Assembly (NCBI GenBank): GCA_937906795.1
Contig: CALCUQ010000053.1
Span: forward strand, 1-6,429
DNA length: 6,429 nt
Direction: 5' to 3'
Origin: an uncultured Bacteroidales bacterium
GTDB lineage: Bacteria; Bacteroidota; Bacteroidia; Bacteroidales; UBA932
Positions 1-6,197 of this stretch are shown in pieces. The translations under genes and the position numbers were made by a program. How positions within the stretch are numbered: position 1 is the stretch's first letter; each line of letters opens with the position of its first letter. Below the pieces are notes generated by a model, which was given only the letters and a program-made list of their open reading frames with translations, was not told the origin of the DNA and did not search any database.

Positions 1-224
1 ATATGGCCAAATGGGAAGAGGCCAGGATTCTCGAGGGTATGATGATCGATGGAGAGAAAAGATATTTCAGAAACGCTGCCCGTAACGTCTTCAGAATCGA
101 TGAAGAGGCAGAGAAACTATACAATCAGACCCACCCCTACTCACCCGATCCACTTGATGTATTTGTGGATGAATCTGTAACAAAAGTTCTTAAAGCATCA
201 CGCAGAAGGGAAAGCACTGGTTGA
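1..224 (+). pseudogene. N-terminal fragment of the transglutaminase-like gene, out of frame with the rest
   Basis: An open frame enters from the window edge (first ATG at 3, which may be internal) and ends at TGA 222-224. It reads MAKWEEARILEGMMIDGEKR and continues to DESVTKVLK. From about 195 it turns into the unconvincing tail ASRRRESTG. The frame used by the downstream transglutaminase ORF has a TAA at 178-180 and is open from 181. There it reads LKHHAEGKALVEPERIKIRY, which runs smoothly into that ORF. I infer that both pieces were one gene and that one extra base lies between 181 and about 205. The AAAA run at 182-185 or the G at 195 are good candidates. The fragment has no signal peptide in view and no catalytic residues. 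It could be a real disabling mutation or a sequencing or assembly error. The true start is probably upstream of the window. Confidence 0.6.
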
Positions 225-288
225 GCCCGAAAGGATCAAAATCCGCTACTCCATCTCTGTAAAACCTGACGAAGTACCTGCAGGTGAG

Positions 289-1143
289 ATGGTAAGGGTA
301 TGGATGCCATACCTTCAGAACGAAGATATGTACAAAAACATCAAACTTCTGGCCACTTCACAGCCTGACTACATCATCTCTCCAGAGGGATATGCCCACA
401 AGAGCATCTATATGGAGAAAGTGGCTGAAGCCGGTAAGCGTACAGAGTTCTGGTACGAGATGTCATACACAGCATACCACAAATTCAACGATTTTGAACC
501 TGAAGATGTAAAACCATACGACACTGAGAGCGAACTTTACAAGAAATTCACTGCAGAGAGGGCACCTCACATCGTATTCAGCGACAGAATCAAGAATATA
601 ACCGACTCACTTGTCAAAGGTGAGACCAACCCATACCTCAAATCTGTAAAGATCTTCGACTGGATATGCGACCACTTCCCCTGGGCAAGTGCCAGAGAGT
701 ACTCTACACTGGAGAACATCCCTGAGTATGTGATCACCAACGACCACGGAGACTGCGGTCAGGTAGGACTTCTGTTCATCACTATGGCAAGATATGCCGG
801 TATTCCTGCAAAATGGCAAAGCGGTTGGATGCTTCATCCTAACGATGTTAATCTGCATGACTGGGCAGAGGCTTATTTTGAGGGTATTGGATGGGTTCCT
901 GTAGATGTGTCGTTTGGCAGAATAAAAAATGAAAATGATAAAGTTGACCATTATTTCTTGGGTGGAATTGATGCTTACAGATATTATGTAAATGATGATT
1001 ATTCTGGAGATTTCTATCCTGCAAAAACTCATCTGAGAAGTGAAACAGTAGATTTCCAACGTGGAGAGGTTGAGTGGAAAGGTGAGAACCTTTACTTTGG
1101 CAGATGGAAATACAATATGCAGGTTGAGTATTTGAATAAATAA
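289..1143 (+). CDS. Transglutaminase-like (papain-fold) domain protein, catalytic part; 5' portion frameshifted
   Basis: The protein carries a transglutaminase-like cysteine protease fold. Counted from the ATG at 289, the nucleophile is Cys156 in NDHGDCGQVG, followed by the helix LLFITMARYAGIPAKW typical of the family. The general base is His190 in NLHDWAEAYF and the third member is Asp206 in GWVPVDVSFG. The triad is therefore complete. Family members act as peptidases, amidases or transamidases, and the substrate here cannot be told. The ATG at 289 is the first in this frame, but family-like sequence (KALVEPERIK, then YSISVKPDEVPAGE) extends upstream to about 196. So 289 is probably not the natural start: the gene is read in another frame before about 195. 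Codon usage changes sharply near 830-845, between the codons for Cys156 and His190. A 51-nt gap separates the gene from the next one, and no terminator is visible there. Confidence 0.8.
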   Translation: MVRVWMPYLQNEDMYKNIKLLATSQPDYIISPEGYAHKSIYMEKVAEAGKRTEFWYEMSYTAYHKFNDFEPEDVKPYDTESELYKKFTAERAPHIVFSDRIKNITDSLVKGETNPYLKSVKIFDWICDHFPWASAREYSTLENIPEYVITNDHGDCGQVGLLFITMARYAGIPAKWQSGWMLHPNDVNLHDWAEAYFEGIGWVPVDVSFGRIKNENDKVDHYFLGGIDAYRYYVNDDYSGDFYPAKTHLRSETVDFQRGEVEWKGENLYFGRWKYNMQVEYLNK

Positions 1144-1160
1144 TTGGCCCGTTTATTGTA
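1144..1160 (+). promoter_or_regulatory. Candidate sigma-54 (-24/-12) promoter upstream of the sigma-54 activator gene
   Basis: The element is TTGGCCCG-TTTA-TTGTA, against the consensus YTGGCACG-N4-TTGCW. The -24 GG (1146-1147) and the -12 G (1158) are exactly 12 bases apart, as required. There are two differences: A to C within the -24 box, and the usually conserved C of the -12 GC replaced by T. A start would fall near 1171, leaving a leader of about 24 nt before the ATG at 1195. The gene it would drive encodes a sigma-54 activator, so autoregulation is plausible. A chance match cannot be excluded. Confidence 0.4.
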
Positions 1161-1194
1161 CTGAAAGGGAGAGTTAACAGTTTTTGATGAGAAT

Positions 1195-2370
1195 ATGAAG
1201 ATTTTAATTGTAGACGACGAGAGAAACATTAGGGAGTCTTTAAGAGAAATTCTGGATTTTGAAGGCCATTCAACTGCAGAGGCGGCAGATGGTAAAGAGG
1301 GATTGGAGGCTGCAATGTCTGGGAATTTTGATGCAATTTTCTGTGATATTAAGATGCCTGTTATGGATGGTCAGGAGATGCTGTCCAAATTGGTAGAGAG
1401 TGGAGTTGATACCCCTGTAATTATGATTTCCGGCCACGGAACAATAGAAGATGTGGTCAAATGTATAAAAATGGGGGCGTATGATTATATAGAAAAACCA
1501 TTGAATGACCTTAACAGAATCTTGATAACTCTAAAGAATGCAACAGATAAAACTACTTTGGTTAAGGAGACTAAAATTCTTAGAAAGAAAGTTGAAAAAG
1601 TTGCTGGAGTACCACAGATTGTTGGGGAATCTGAGCCTATAGTTAGAATCAAGGCAATGATTGACAGAGTTGCTGCAACAGATGCGAGAGTTCTTATTAC
1701 AGGCTCTAATGGAACAGGTAAGGAGTTGGTTGCAAGATGGTTGCATGAAAAGAGCAATAGAAAGTCAATGCCTTTTGTTGAGGTAAATTGTGCTGCTATC
1801 CCGGGTGAACTTATAGAGAGTGAGTTGTTTGGCCATGTAAAAGGCTCTTTCTCCGGTGCAATAAAAGATCATAAAGGTAAGTTTGAGCAGGCAGATGGAG
1901 GAACTTTGTTCTTGGATGAGATAGGTGATATGAGCCTTAGTGCACAGGCAAAAGTTCTTAGAGTTTTACAGGAAAACAAGATTACCAGGGTAGGAAGTGA
2001 TAAGGATATTAATGTAAAGGTTAGGGTAGTTGCTGCTACAAACAAAAATCTTTTGGATGAGATTGCAAAGGGTAATTTTAGAGAGGATTTGTATCACAGG
2101 CTTAGTGTAATTGTTATTCATGTTCCGGCATTGGCAGAAAGAAAAGATGATATTCCATTACTTGTAAATCATTTTATAGATCAGATTTGTGCAGAGAGTG
2201 GAATGCCAATAAGAAAGATAGAGGATGATGCAATTGAGGAGCTTAAGAAGCACTCGTGGACTGGAAATATCAGAGAACTCAGAAATGTTACAGAAAGGCT
2301 TATAATTCTAAGCAATCAGACAATTACAAAAGATGATGTGGTAATGTATGCATCGCCACTGTTCAGATAA
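1195..2370 (+). CDS. Sigma-54-dependent NtrC-family response regulator lacking a C-terminal HTH
   Basis: This is a 391-residue response regulator. Residues 1-120 form a receiver domain with acidic pair D7/D8, phosphoacceptor D51 in FCDIKMPVMDG, S79 and K101 in the KP motif. After a charged linker (about 120-140), residues 142-372 form a sigma-54 activator AAA+ domain. It has Walker A GSNGTGKE (170-177), the sigma-54 contact loop GSFSGA (217-222, usually GAFTGA), Walker B GGTLFLDE (D241/E242), the sensor I region VRVVAATN, and a sensor II region WTGNIRELRNV (usually WPGNVRELRN). The protein ends about 20 residues after sensor II, so the usual Fis-type DNA-binding domain of roughly 40-60 residues is absent. 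A terminator starts 7 nt after the stop, so the missing domain is not hidden by a late frameshift. It should remodel sigma-54 holoenzyme when phosphorylated by a kinase not in this window, perhaps from solution without enhancer binding, as Helicobacter FlgR does. The ATG at 1195 gives the standard MKILIVDDE start. Confidence 0.93.
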   Translation: MKILIVDDERNIRESLREILDFEGHSTAEAADGKEGLEAAMSGNFDAIFCDIKMPVMDGQEMLSKLVESGVDTPVIMISGHGTIEDVVKCIKMGAYDYIEKPLNDLNRILITLKNATDKTTLVKETKILRKKVEKVAGVPQIVGESEPIVRIKAMIDRVAATDARVLITGSNGTGKELVARWLHEKSNRKSMPFVEVNCAAIPGELIESELFGHVKGSFSGAIKDHKGKFEQADGGTLFLDEIGDMSLSAQAKVLRVLQENKITRVGSDKDINVKVRVVAATNKNLLDEIAKGNFREDLYHRLSVIVIHVPALAERKDDIPLLVNHFIDQICAESGMPIRKIEDDAIEELKKHSWTGNIRELRNVTERLIILSNQTITKDDVVMYASPLFR

Positions 2371-2377
2371 AAAGAAA

Positions 2378-2414
2378 GGCTGGATCAAGTTTTTTGACCC
2401 AGCCCTCTTTTTTT
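2378..2414. terminator. Bidirectional intrinsic terminator between convergent genes
   Basis: The stem GGCTGG (2378-2383) pairs with CCAGCC (2399-2404). An A/C mismatch follows, then TCAA pairs with TTGA around the loop GTTTT. On the plus strand it is followed by a run of seven T (2408-2414), which terminates the response regulator transcript. On the minus strand it is followed by TTTCTTTTT (2377-2369), which would terminate the dnaX-lptB transcript. The stop codon of lptB (2415-2413) overlaps the T-tract. Confidence 0.85.
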
Positions 2415-3165
2415 AGTCTTCGTCCCTTTTGCGAAGAACAGCTTTCCTCAACTCAAAATTCTGCCCAAGATATTTTTTTCTTACCTCAGGGTTATTTGCA
2501 AGCTGTTCAGCTGTACCACTTTCCAGAATAGAACCCTCATAAAGCAGGTATGCTCTGTCTGTAATTGCAAGGGTTTCGTGTACATTGTGGTCGGTGATAA
2601 TTATACCAATGTTCTTTGTTTTCAGTTTTGCAATAATATGCTGGATATCCTCTACCGCAATGGGGTCTACACCTGCAAAAGGCTCATCCAGCAAAATGAA
2701 TTTAGGATCTATGGCCAGTGCTCTGGCTATCTCACATCTTCTTCTTTCTCCTCCCGACAACTGGATACCATAACTTTTTCTTACTTTTTGCAGTCTGAAT
2801 TCCTGAATGAGATTCTCCAGTCTCTCATGTCTCTCTTCTTTAGTAAGATTGGAAAGTTCCATTACAGCCATTATATTATCTTCTACGCTCAACTTTCTGA
2901 ATACCGAAGCCTCCTGTGCCAGATAACCAAGTCCTTTTTGAGAGCGTTTGTACATTGGAAGTGAAGTAATCTCTTCATTGTCCAAAAATATTTGTCCGCC
3001 ATTAGGTTTGATAAGTCCTGTAATCATATAAAAACTTGTGGTTTTTCCGGCTCCGTTAGGGCCCAAAAGACCAACAATCTCACCCTGTTGTACTTCAAAG
3101 GATACCCCTTTTACAACAGTCCTCATTCCATATTTCTTTACTAAATCTCTACAATATAATCGCAT
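2413..3165 (-). CDS. lptB: LPS export ABC transporter ATP-binding protein LptB
   Basis: This is the cytoplasmic ATPase that powers LPS extraction from the inner membrane by the LptB2FG transporter and its passage along the Lpt bridge to the outer membrane. The 250-residue protein shows Walker A GPNGAGKT (35-42), the Q-loop YLAQE (Q84), signature LSGGERRR (136-143), Walker B FILLDEPFAGVDP (catalytic E161) and the switch histidine H193 in ITDHNVHETLA. The FAGVDP, TDHNVHETL and YLGQNF blocks are characteristic of LptB rather than of other small ABC ATPases such as LivF or LivG. At 250 residues it is slightly longer than the roughly 240 usual for the family, because of a charged C-terminal tail (RKAVLRKRDED). 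Its ATG lies 7 nt after the dnaX stop and no promoter is evident in that gap, so it is probably co-transcribed with dnaX. Its membrane partners LptF and LptG are not in the window. Confidence 0.95.
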   Translation of the reverse strand: MRLYCRDLVKKYGMRTVVKGVSFEVQQGEIVGLLGPNGAGKTTSFYMITGLIKPNGGQIFLDNEEITSLPMYKRSQKGLGYLAQEASVFRKLSVEDNIMAVMELSNLTKEERHERLENLIQEFRLQKVRKSYGIQLSGGERRRCEIARALAIDPKFILLDEPFAGVDPIAVEDIQHIIAKLKTKNIGIIITDHNVHETLAITDRAYLLYEGSILESGTAEQLANNPEVRKKYLGQNFELRKAVLRKRDED

Positions 3166-3172
3166 ATGCTCT

Positions 3173-4873
3173 CTAAATGTCTAAATCCAATTGTTTTGCC
3201 AAATCAGCCAGTGCGGGGTTGTCTTTAAGCATTACAGCCGCCTTTTCACGTTCTGTATATGGTACCTTCTTTTGCTCTTGTTGAGGTAAAACTTCTACAT
3301 TAATTGTAATATCTTTATTGTTGAGTTCCTTTTGCAGGAATCCTATTAATGAAGGAAGTGTATTCTTTATAATCCAGTCTTGCTGGGCACTGTTCCCAAC
3401 CATAAAGATTATTGTATGTCCATCTTCTTTTAATATAGGTTCTACTTGCAGGATGGCAGAACTTAATCTTGGATATTTTACTTGTGCATTGGCCATTTTT
3501 TTCCATGCAACTGCAAGATTCTCTTTTGTTATAAGTTCTGTTTGTGTTACAAGTGTGTCACTTTGTTGCTCAGGTGCACTTTTTACTTTTTTAAGCATTC
3601 CTTTAATGGATAAAGGGGATACTTTAACCTCTGGAGTAGCTTTAATCTCTGAGACAACATCTTCTTTCTTAACTTCACTCTCAACTTTTACCTGTGGAAC
3701 TGTTTTAACTTCATTCTCAACTTTCACCTCTGGAGCAGCTTTTACTTGTATCTCCTGTTTGGTTTCAGCTATATTGTTCTCTCTGCAAATCTGTGCCAGT
3801 GTAACAAGCAAAAACTCAACCAAAAGTCTTTGGTTACCGCTGTTTTTGTATTCGCTTTCACATTTTGTTGTACTGGACAATGCCTTATACAAGAAATCAA
3901 ACGAACATTTGGCACTCTGGTTTTTGTATTTTTCAACCATAGAAGGTGCCATTTCTAACAATTTGAATGTGGACGCATCTTTGCATACAAGCAAATTTCT
4001 CAAATGAGAACTTAACCCGCATACAAAGTACAACGCGTTGAATCCTTTGGACAGGATTTCATCAAATAGCAACAATGCTTTTGAATGGCTCGCACCAAGG
4101 GCACATTCTATTATGTTAAAGTAATAATCGTAATCCAGTACATTAAGATTCTTTATTACATCGGCATATTTTATCTCTGTTCCGCAAAATGCTACAGTCT
4201 GGTCAAACAAGGTAAGGGCATCTCTCATTGCCCCATCTGCCTTTTGGGCTATAACATGCAGTGAATCAGAATCAATAGTTACAGATTCCTGTTTTGCAAT
4301 GTTTGACAGATTCTTAACAATATCTTCAATGGATATTCTGTTAAAATCATATGTCTGGCATCTGCTCAATATAGTTGGGAGAATTTTGTGTTTCTCCGTA
4401 GTGGCCAATATAAAAATAGCGTGAGCCGGTGGCTCTTCCAATGTTTTTAGAAAAGCATTGAAAGCAGCAGAAGATAGCATATGAACCTCGTCAATAATAT
4501 AGACACTGTATCTGCCTATTTGAGGGGGAATCATAACTTTTTCTGTAAGAAGTCTTATGTCGTCTACAGAGTTGTTTGATGCTGCATCCAGTTCATGGAT
4601 GCAGTATGAGCGGCCTTGTGCAAAAGATTTGCAGCTTTCACACTCTCCACATGGCTCAAGATTCTCTCCAGGATTTTCGCAATTTATTGTTTTTGCAAAA
4701 ATTCTGGCAGTACTTGTTTTACCAACACCTCTGGGCCCGCAAAATAAGTATGCGTGTGCAAGTTGGTCCCTTTTTATTGAATTCTTTAATGTTACAGCAA
4801 TACTGTCTTGTCCTATAAGTGAGACAAAATTGTTTGGCCTGTATTTGCGTGCAGATACTATAAACTTATCCAT
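3173..4873 (-). CDS. dnaX: DNA polymerase III subunit gamma/tau (clamp loader ATPase)
   Basis: This is the AAA+ clamp loader subunit that loads the sliding clamp and organises the replisome. From the ATG at 4873 it has 566 residues, starting MDKFIVSARKYRP. The open frame extends three codons further to a TTG at 4882, but the ATG gives the family-typical start. Seen in order: Walker A GPRGVGKT (46-53), a zinc-binding set C65/C75/C78/C81, Walker B YIIDEVH (D128/E129), sensor I LATTEKHK (157-163), the SRC motif with arginine finger R171, and sensor II GAMRDAL (R217). Domain III spans roughly 240-365. A low-complexity V/K/E/P-rich linker (about 372-420) follows, with 12-residue repeats, and then a C-terminal domain (about 445-566) expected to be tau-specific. 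The linker contains an A-rich site where a -1 shift would give a gamma-like protein of about 434 residues. lptB follows after 7 nt. Confidence 0.95.
   Translation of the reverse strand: MDKFIVSARKYRPNNFVSLIGQDSIAVTLKNSIKRDQLAHAYLFCGPRGVGKTSTARIFAKTINCENPGENLEPCGECESCKSFAQGRSYCIHELDAASNNSVDDIRLLTEKVMIPPQIGRYSVYIIDEVHMLSSAAFNAFLKTLEEPPAHAIFILATTEKHKILPTILSRCQTYDFNRISIEDIVKNLSNIAKQESVTIDSDSLHVIAQKADGAMRDALTLFDQTVAFCGTEIKYADVIKNLNVLDYDYYFNIIECALGASHSKALLLFDEILSKGFNALYFVCGLSSHLRNLLVCKDASTFKLLEMAPSMVEKYKNQSAKCSFDFLYKALSSTTKCESEYKNSGNQRLLVEFLLVTLAQICRENNIAETKQEIQVKAAPEVKVENEVKTVPQVKVESEVKKEDVVSEIKATPEVKVSPLSIKGMLKKVKSAPEQQSDTLVTQTELITKENLAVAWKKMANAQVKYPRLSSAILQVEPILKEDGHTIIFMVGNSAQQDWIIKNTLPSLIGFLQKELNNKDITINVEVLPQQEQKKVPYTEREKAAVMLKDNPALADLAKQLDLDI
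3616..3746 (-). repeat. Imperfect 36-bp (12-residue) tandem repeat in the dnaX linker
   Basis: Two consecutive 36-bp units start at about 3669 and 3705 (plus coordinates). They share most bases, for example TTAACTTCA/TTCTCAACTTT followed by ACCTNTGGA. They encode PEVKVENEVKTV and PQVKVESEVKKE. A partial, more diverged copy (ATPEVKVSP) lies at about 3620-3650. The repeat keeps the reading frame and sits in the flexible linker between the clamp loader core and the C-terminal domain, where length change would be tolerated. Confidence 0.75.
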
Positions 4874-4879
4874 AATATA

Positions 4880-4887
4880 CAAATGTA
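4880..4887 (-). promoter_or_regulatory. Candidate Bacteroidota -7 box for dnaX-lptB
   Basis: On the minus strand TACATTTG matches the Bacteroidota -7 consensus TAnnTTTG exactly. A transcription start 5-8 nt downstream would fall at or next to the dnaX ATG (4873-4871), so the mRNA would have almost no leader. I see no TTTG at the expected -33 spacing (19-21 nt), and the region is AT-rich, so support is moderate. Confidence 0.4.
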
Positions 4888-4898
4888 AGAATTTTCTT

Positions 4899-4906
4899 TA
4901 ATTTTG
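4899..4906 (+). promoter_or_regulatory. Candidate Bacteroidota -7 box for the M16 peptidase operon
   Basis: TAATTTTG on the plus strand matches TAnnTTTG exactly. A start near 4912 would leave a leader of about 47 nt before the ATG at 4959. No clear -33 TTTG is present. The box lies 12 nt from the oppositely oriented dnaX box, in the only divergent gap of the window. Confidence 0.4.
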
Positions 4907-4958
4907 TATAGATTTTAAAACTGCAAGATAGAGTTTTAGTTTTAATGGAGATTGTTTT

Positions 4959-6194
4959 ATGCAGCTGAAATTTTCACACAAAAAGAGTAGTTCACCAGTG
5001 GCATATTGTGCACTGACAACCAAGTGCGGAACAAGAGACGAAAACCCCAAATATAACGGATTGGCCCACTTTACTGAGCATATGCTCTTTAAAGGGACTA
5101 TAAAAAGAAAGTCAGACTCAATAAACGCATGTCTGGAAAAGGTTGGAGGAGAACTTAATGCCTATACAACCAAAGAGGAGACAGTCCTACATGCAACAGT
5201 GTTGGCAGAAGATATTTCAAAGGCAATAAATCTTCTTTTTGAGCTTGCTTTTACATCAACTTTTCCGCAAAAAGAGATAGATAAAGAGAGGGATGTTGTA
5301 CTGGATGAAATAGTTTCATATAAAGATATGCCAAGCGAGTCAATATATGAACATTTTGAGCAACTTCTTTTTAAAGGACATCCGTTGCAAATGCAGATTC
5401 TTGGAGAAAAGAAAACTTTGCAGAGAATAGATACTGATGTCTTTAAGGAGTATATGAAGTTGAATTTTACACCTGGCAATATGGCACTTACTGTAGTGTG
5501 TAACCTTCCTAAGGAAAAGGTTGAGTCAATTGCTTATAAGGCTATAAACAAATATTGCTCAAATCAGGTGACCTTAAATTATATAGAGGAGGGGACCAAG
5601 GATTTGGAAGGTGTTGTAAAGGAGGGGGTTCTGGGCAAAGGAGAAAAGTTTAATGTGCAGCTGCACAAGAAGAGCCATCAGGCACATTGTATAATAGGGA
5701 CAACAGCTTACAATTGTTTCAGTAAAAAAAGGATTGCCTTGGCAATTCTTACAAATATTTTGGGCGGTCCTGCATCTGGAGCATTGTTGAACAACTCTCT
5801 TAGAGAGAAGCATGGACTGGTGTATAATGTGGAGGCTGTTTATACACCATATGCAGATAATGGTATTTTCTCCATATATTTTGGGTGCGATAAAGAGGAT
5901 ATTGAAAAATGTACACAACTTATCAAGAACCAGATAGACAAGTTGGTTAATACTCCTTTGAAGGAGAGCACACTCAAAGCTGCAAAAAAACAGCTTGTAG
6001 GACAGATGTCCATTGCACAGGACAATAATGAGGCGCAATGTCTTTCTATGGGAAAATCGTTGGTGGTATATGGGAAAATCAGTGATTTTTTCCAAATTAA
6101 GGAGTCTGTAGAGGCGGTGTCTGCACAGCAATTGCAGGAGGTGGCCAAAGAGGTGCTATCGTGGGACAGGATGAGTTTTTTAATATATAAATAA
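4959..6194 (+). CDS. M16 family zinc metallopeptidase (insulinase/processing-peptidase type)
   Basis: This is a 411-residue M16 peptidase of the two-domain, roughly 400-residue class related to mitochondrial processing peptidase beta and bacterial M16B enzymes. The inverted zinc motif HxxEH is H37-F-T-E40-H41 in GLAHFTEHMLFKGT. The third zinc ligand is E117 in ERDVVLDEIV, 76 residues after H41 as the family requires. The second domain carries the substrate-binding R282/Y289 pair in SLREKHGLVYN. All catalytic residues are present, so the enzyme should be active. No signal peptide is visible, so it is probably cytoplasmic. The ATG at 4959 is the only in-frame start after a TAG at 4929, and GGAG at 4947-4950 is well spaced as a ribosome binding site, unusually clear for this window. 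Compared with relatives it appears to have a short N-terminus, with little before the first strand. An O-methyltransferase gene begins 3 nt after the stop, indicating an operon. Confidence 0.92.
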   Translation: MQLKFSHKKSSSPVAYCALTTKCGTRDENPKYNGLAHFTEHMLFKGTIKRKSDSINACLEKVGGELNAYTTKEETVLHATVLAEDISKAINLLFELAFTSTFPQKEIDKERDVVLDEIVSYKDMPSESIYEHFEQLLFKGHPLQMQILGEKKTLQRIDTDVFKEYMKLNFTPGNMALTVVCNLPKEKVESIAYKAINKYCSNQVTLNYIEEGTKDLEGVVKEGVLGKGEKFNVQLHKKSHQAHCIIGTTAYNCFSKKRIALAILTNILGGPASGALLNNSLREKHGLVYNVEAVYTPYADNGIFSIYFGCDKEDIEKCTQLIKNQIDKLVNTPLKESTLKAAKKQLVGQMSIAQDNNEAQCLSMGKSLVVYGKISDFFQIKESVEAVSAQQLQEVAKEVLSWDRMSFLIYK

Positions 6195-6197
6195 GTT

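Noticed and set aside
607..1059. Minus-strand open frame (150 codons) within the transglutaminase gene
   Set aside because: It is antisense to the catalytic domain, which has an intact Cys-His-Asp triad; no motif or promoter supports it.
1187..1198. Alternative ATG (ATG AGA ATA TGA) before the response regulator
   Set aside because: It is out of frame and stops after three codons; the ATG at 1195 gives the canonical receiver start.
3318..4007. Long plus-strand open frame (229 codons) opposite dnaX
   Set aside because: It is antisense to a well-supported dnaX, has a low-complexity S/T/F-rich composition mirroring the linker repeat, and has no recognisable domain.
4874..4882. Upstream TTG start extending DnaX by three residues (TTG TAT ATT)
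   Set aside because: The TTG overlaps the -7 box, and the ATG at 4873 gives the family-typical N-terminus.
4945..4968. Tiny ORF ATG GAG ATT GTT TTA TGC AGC TGA overlapping the M16 start
   Set aside because: It has seven codons and nothing beyond its position argues for a regulatory leader peptide; the GGAG inside it better serves as the ribosome binding site for the ATG at 4959.
5574..6131. Minus-strand open frame (185 codons) within the M16 gene
   Set aside because: It is a shadow of the peptidase coding strand, rich in Cys, Ile and Leu, with no domain and an overlapping second shadow frame.
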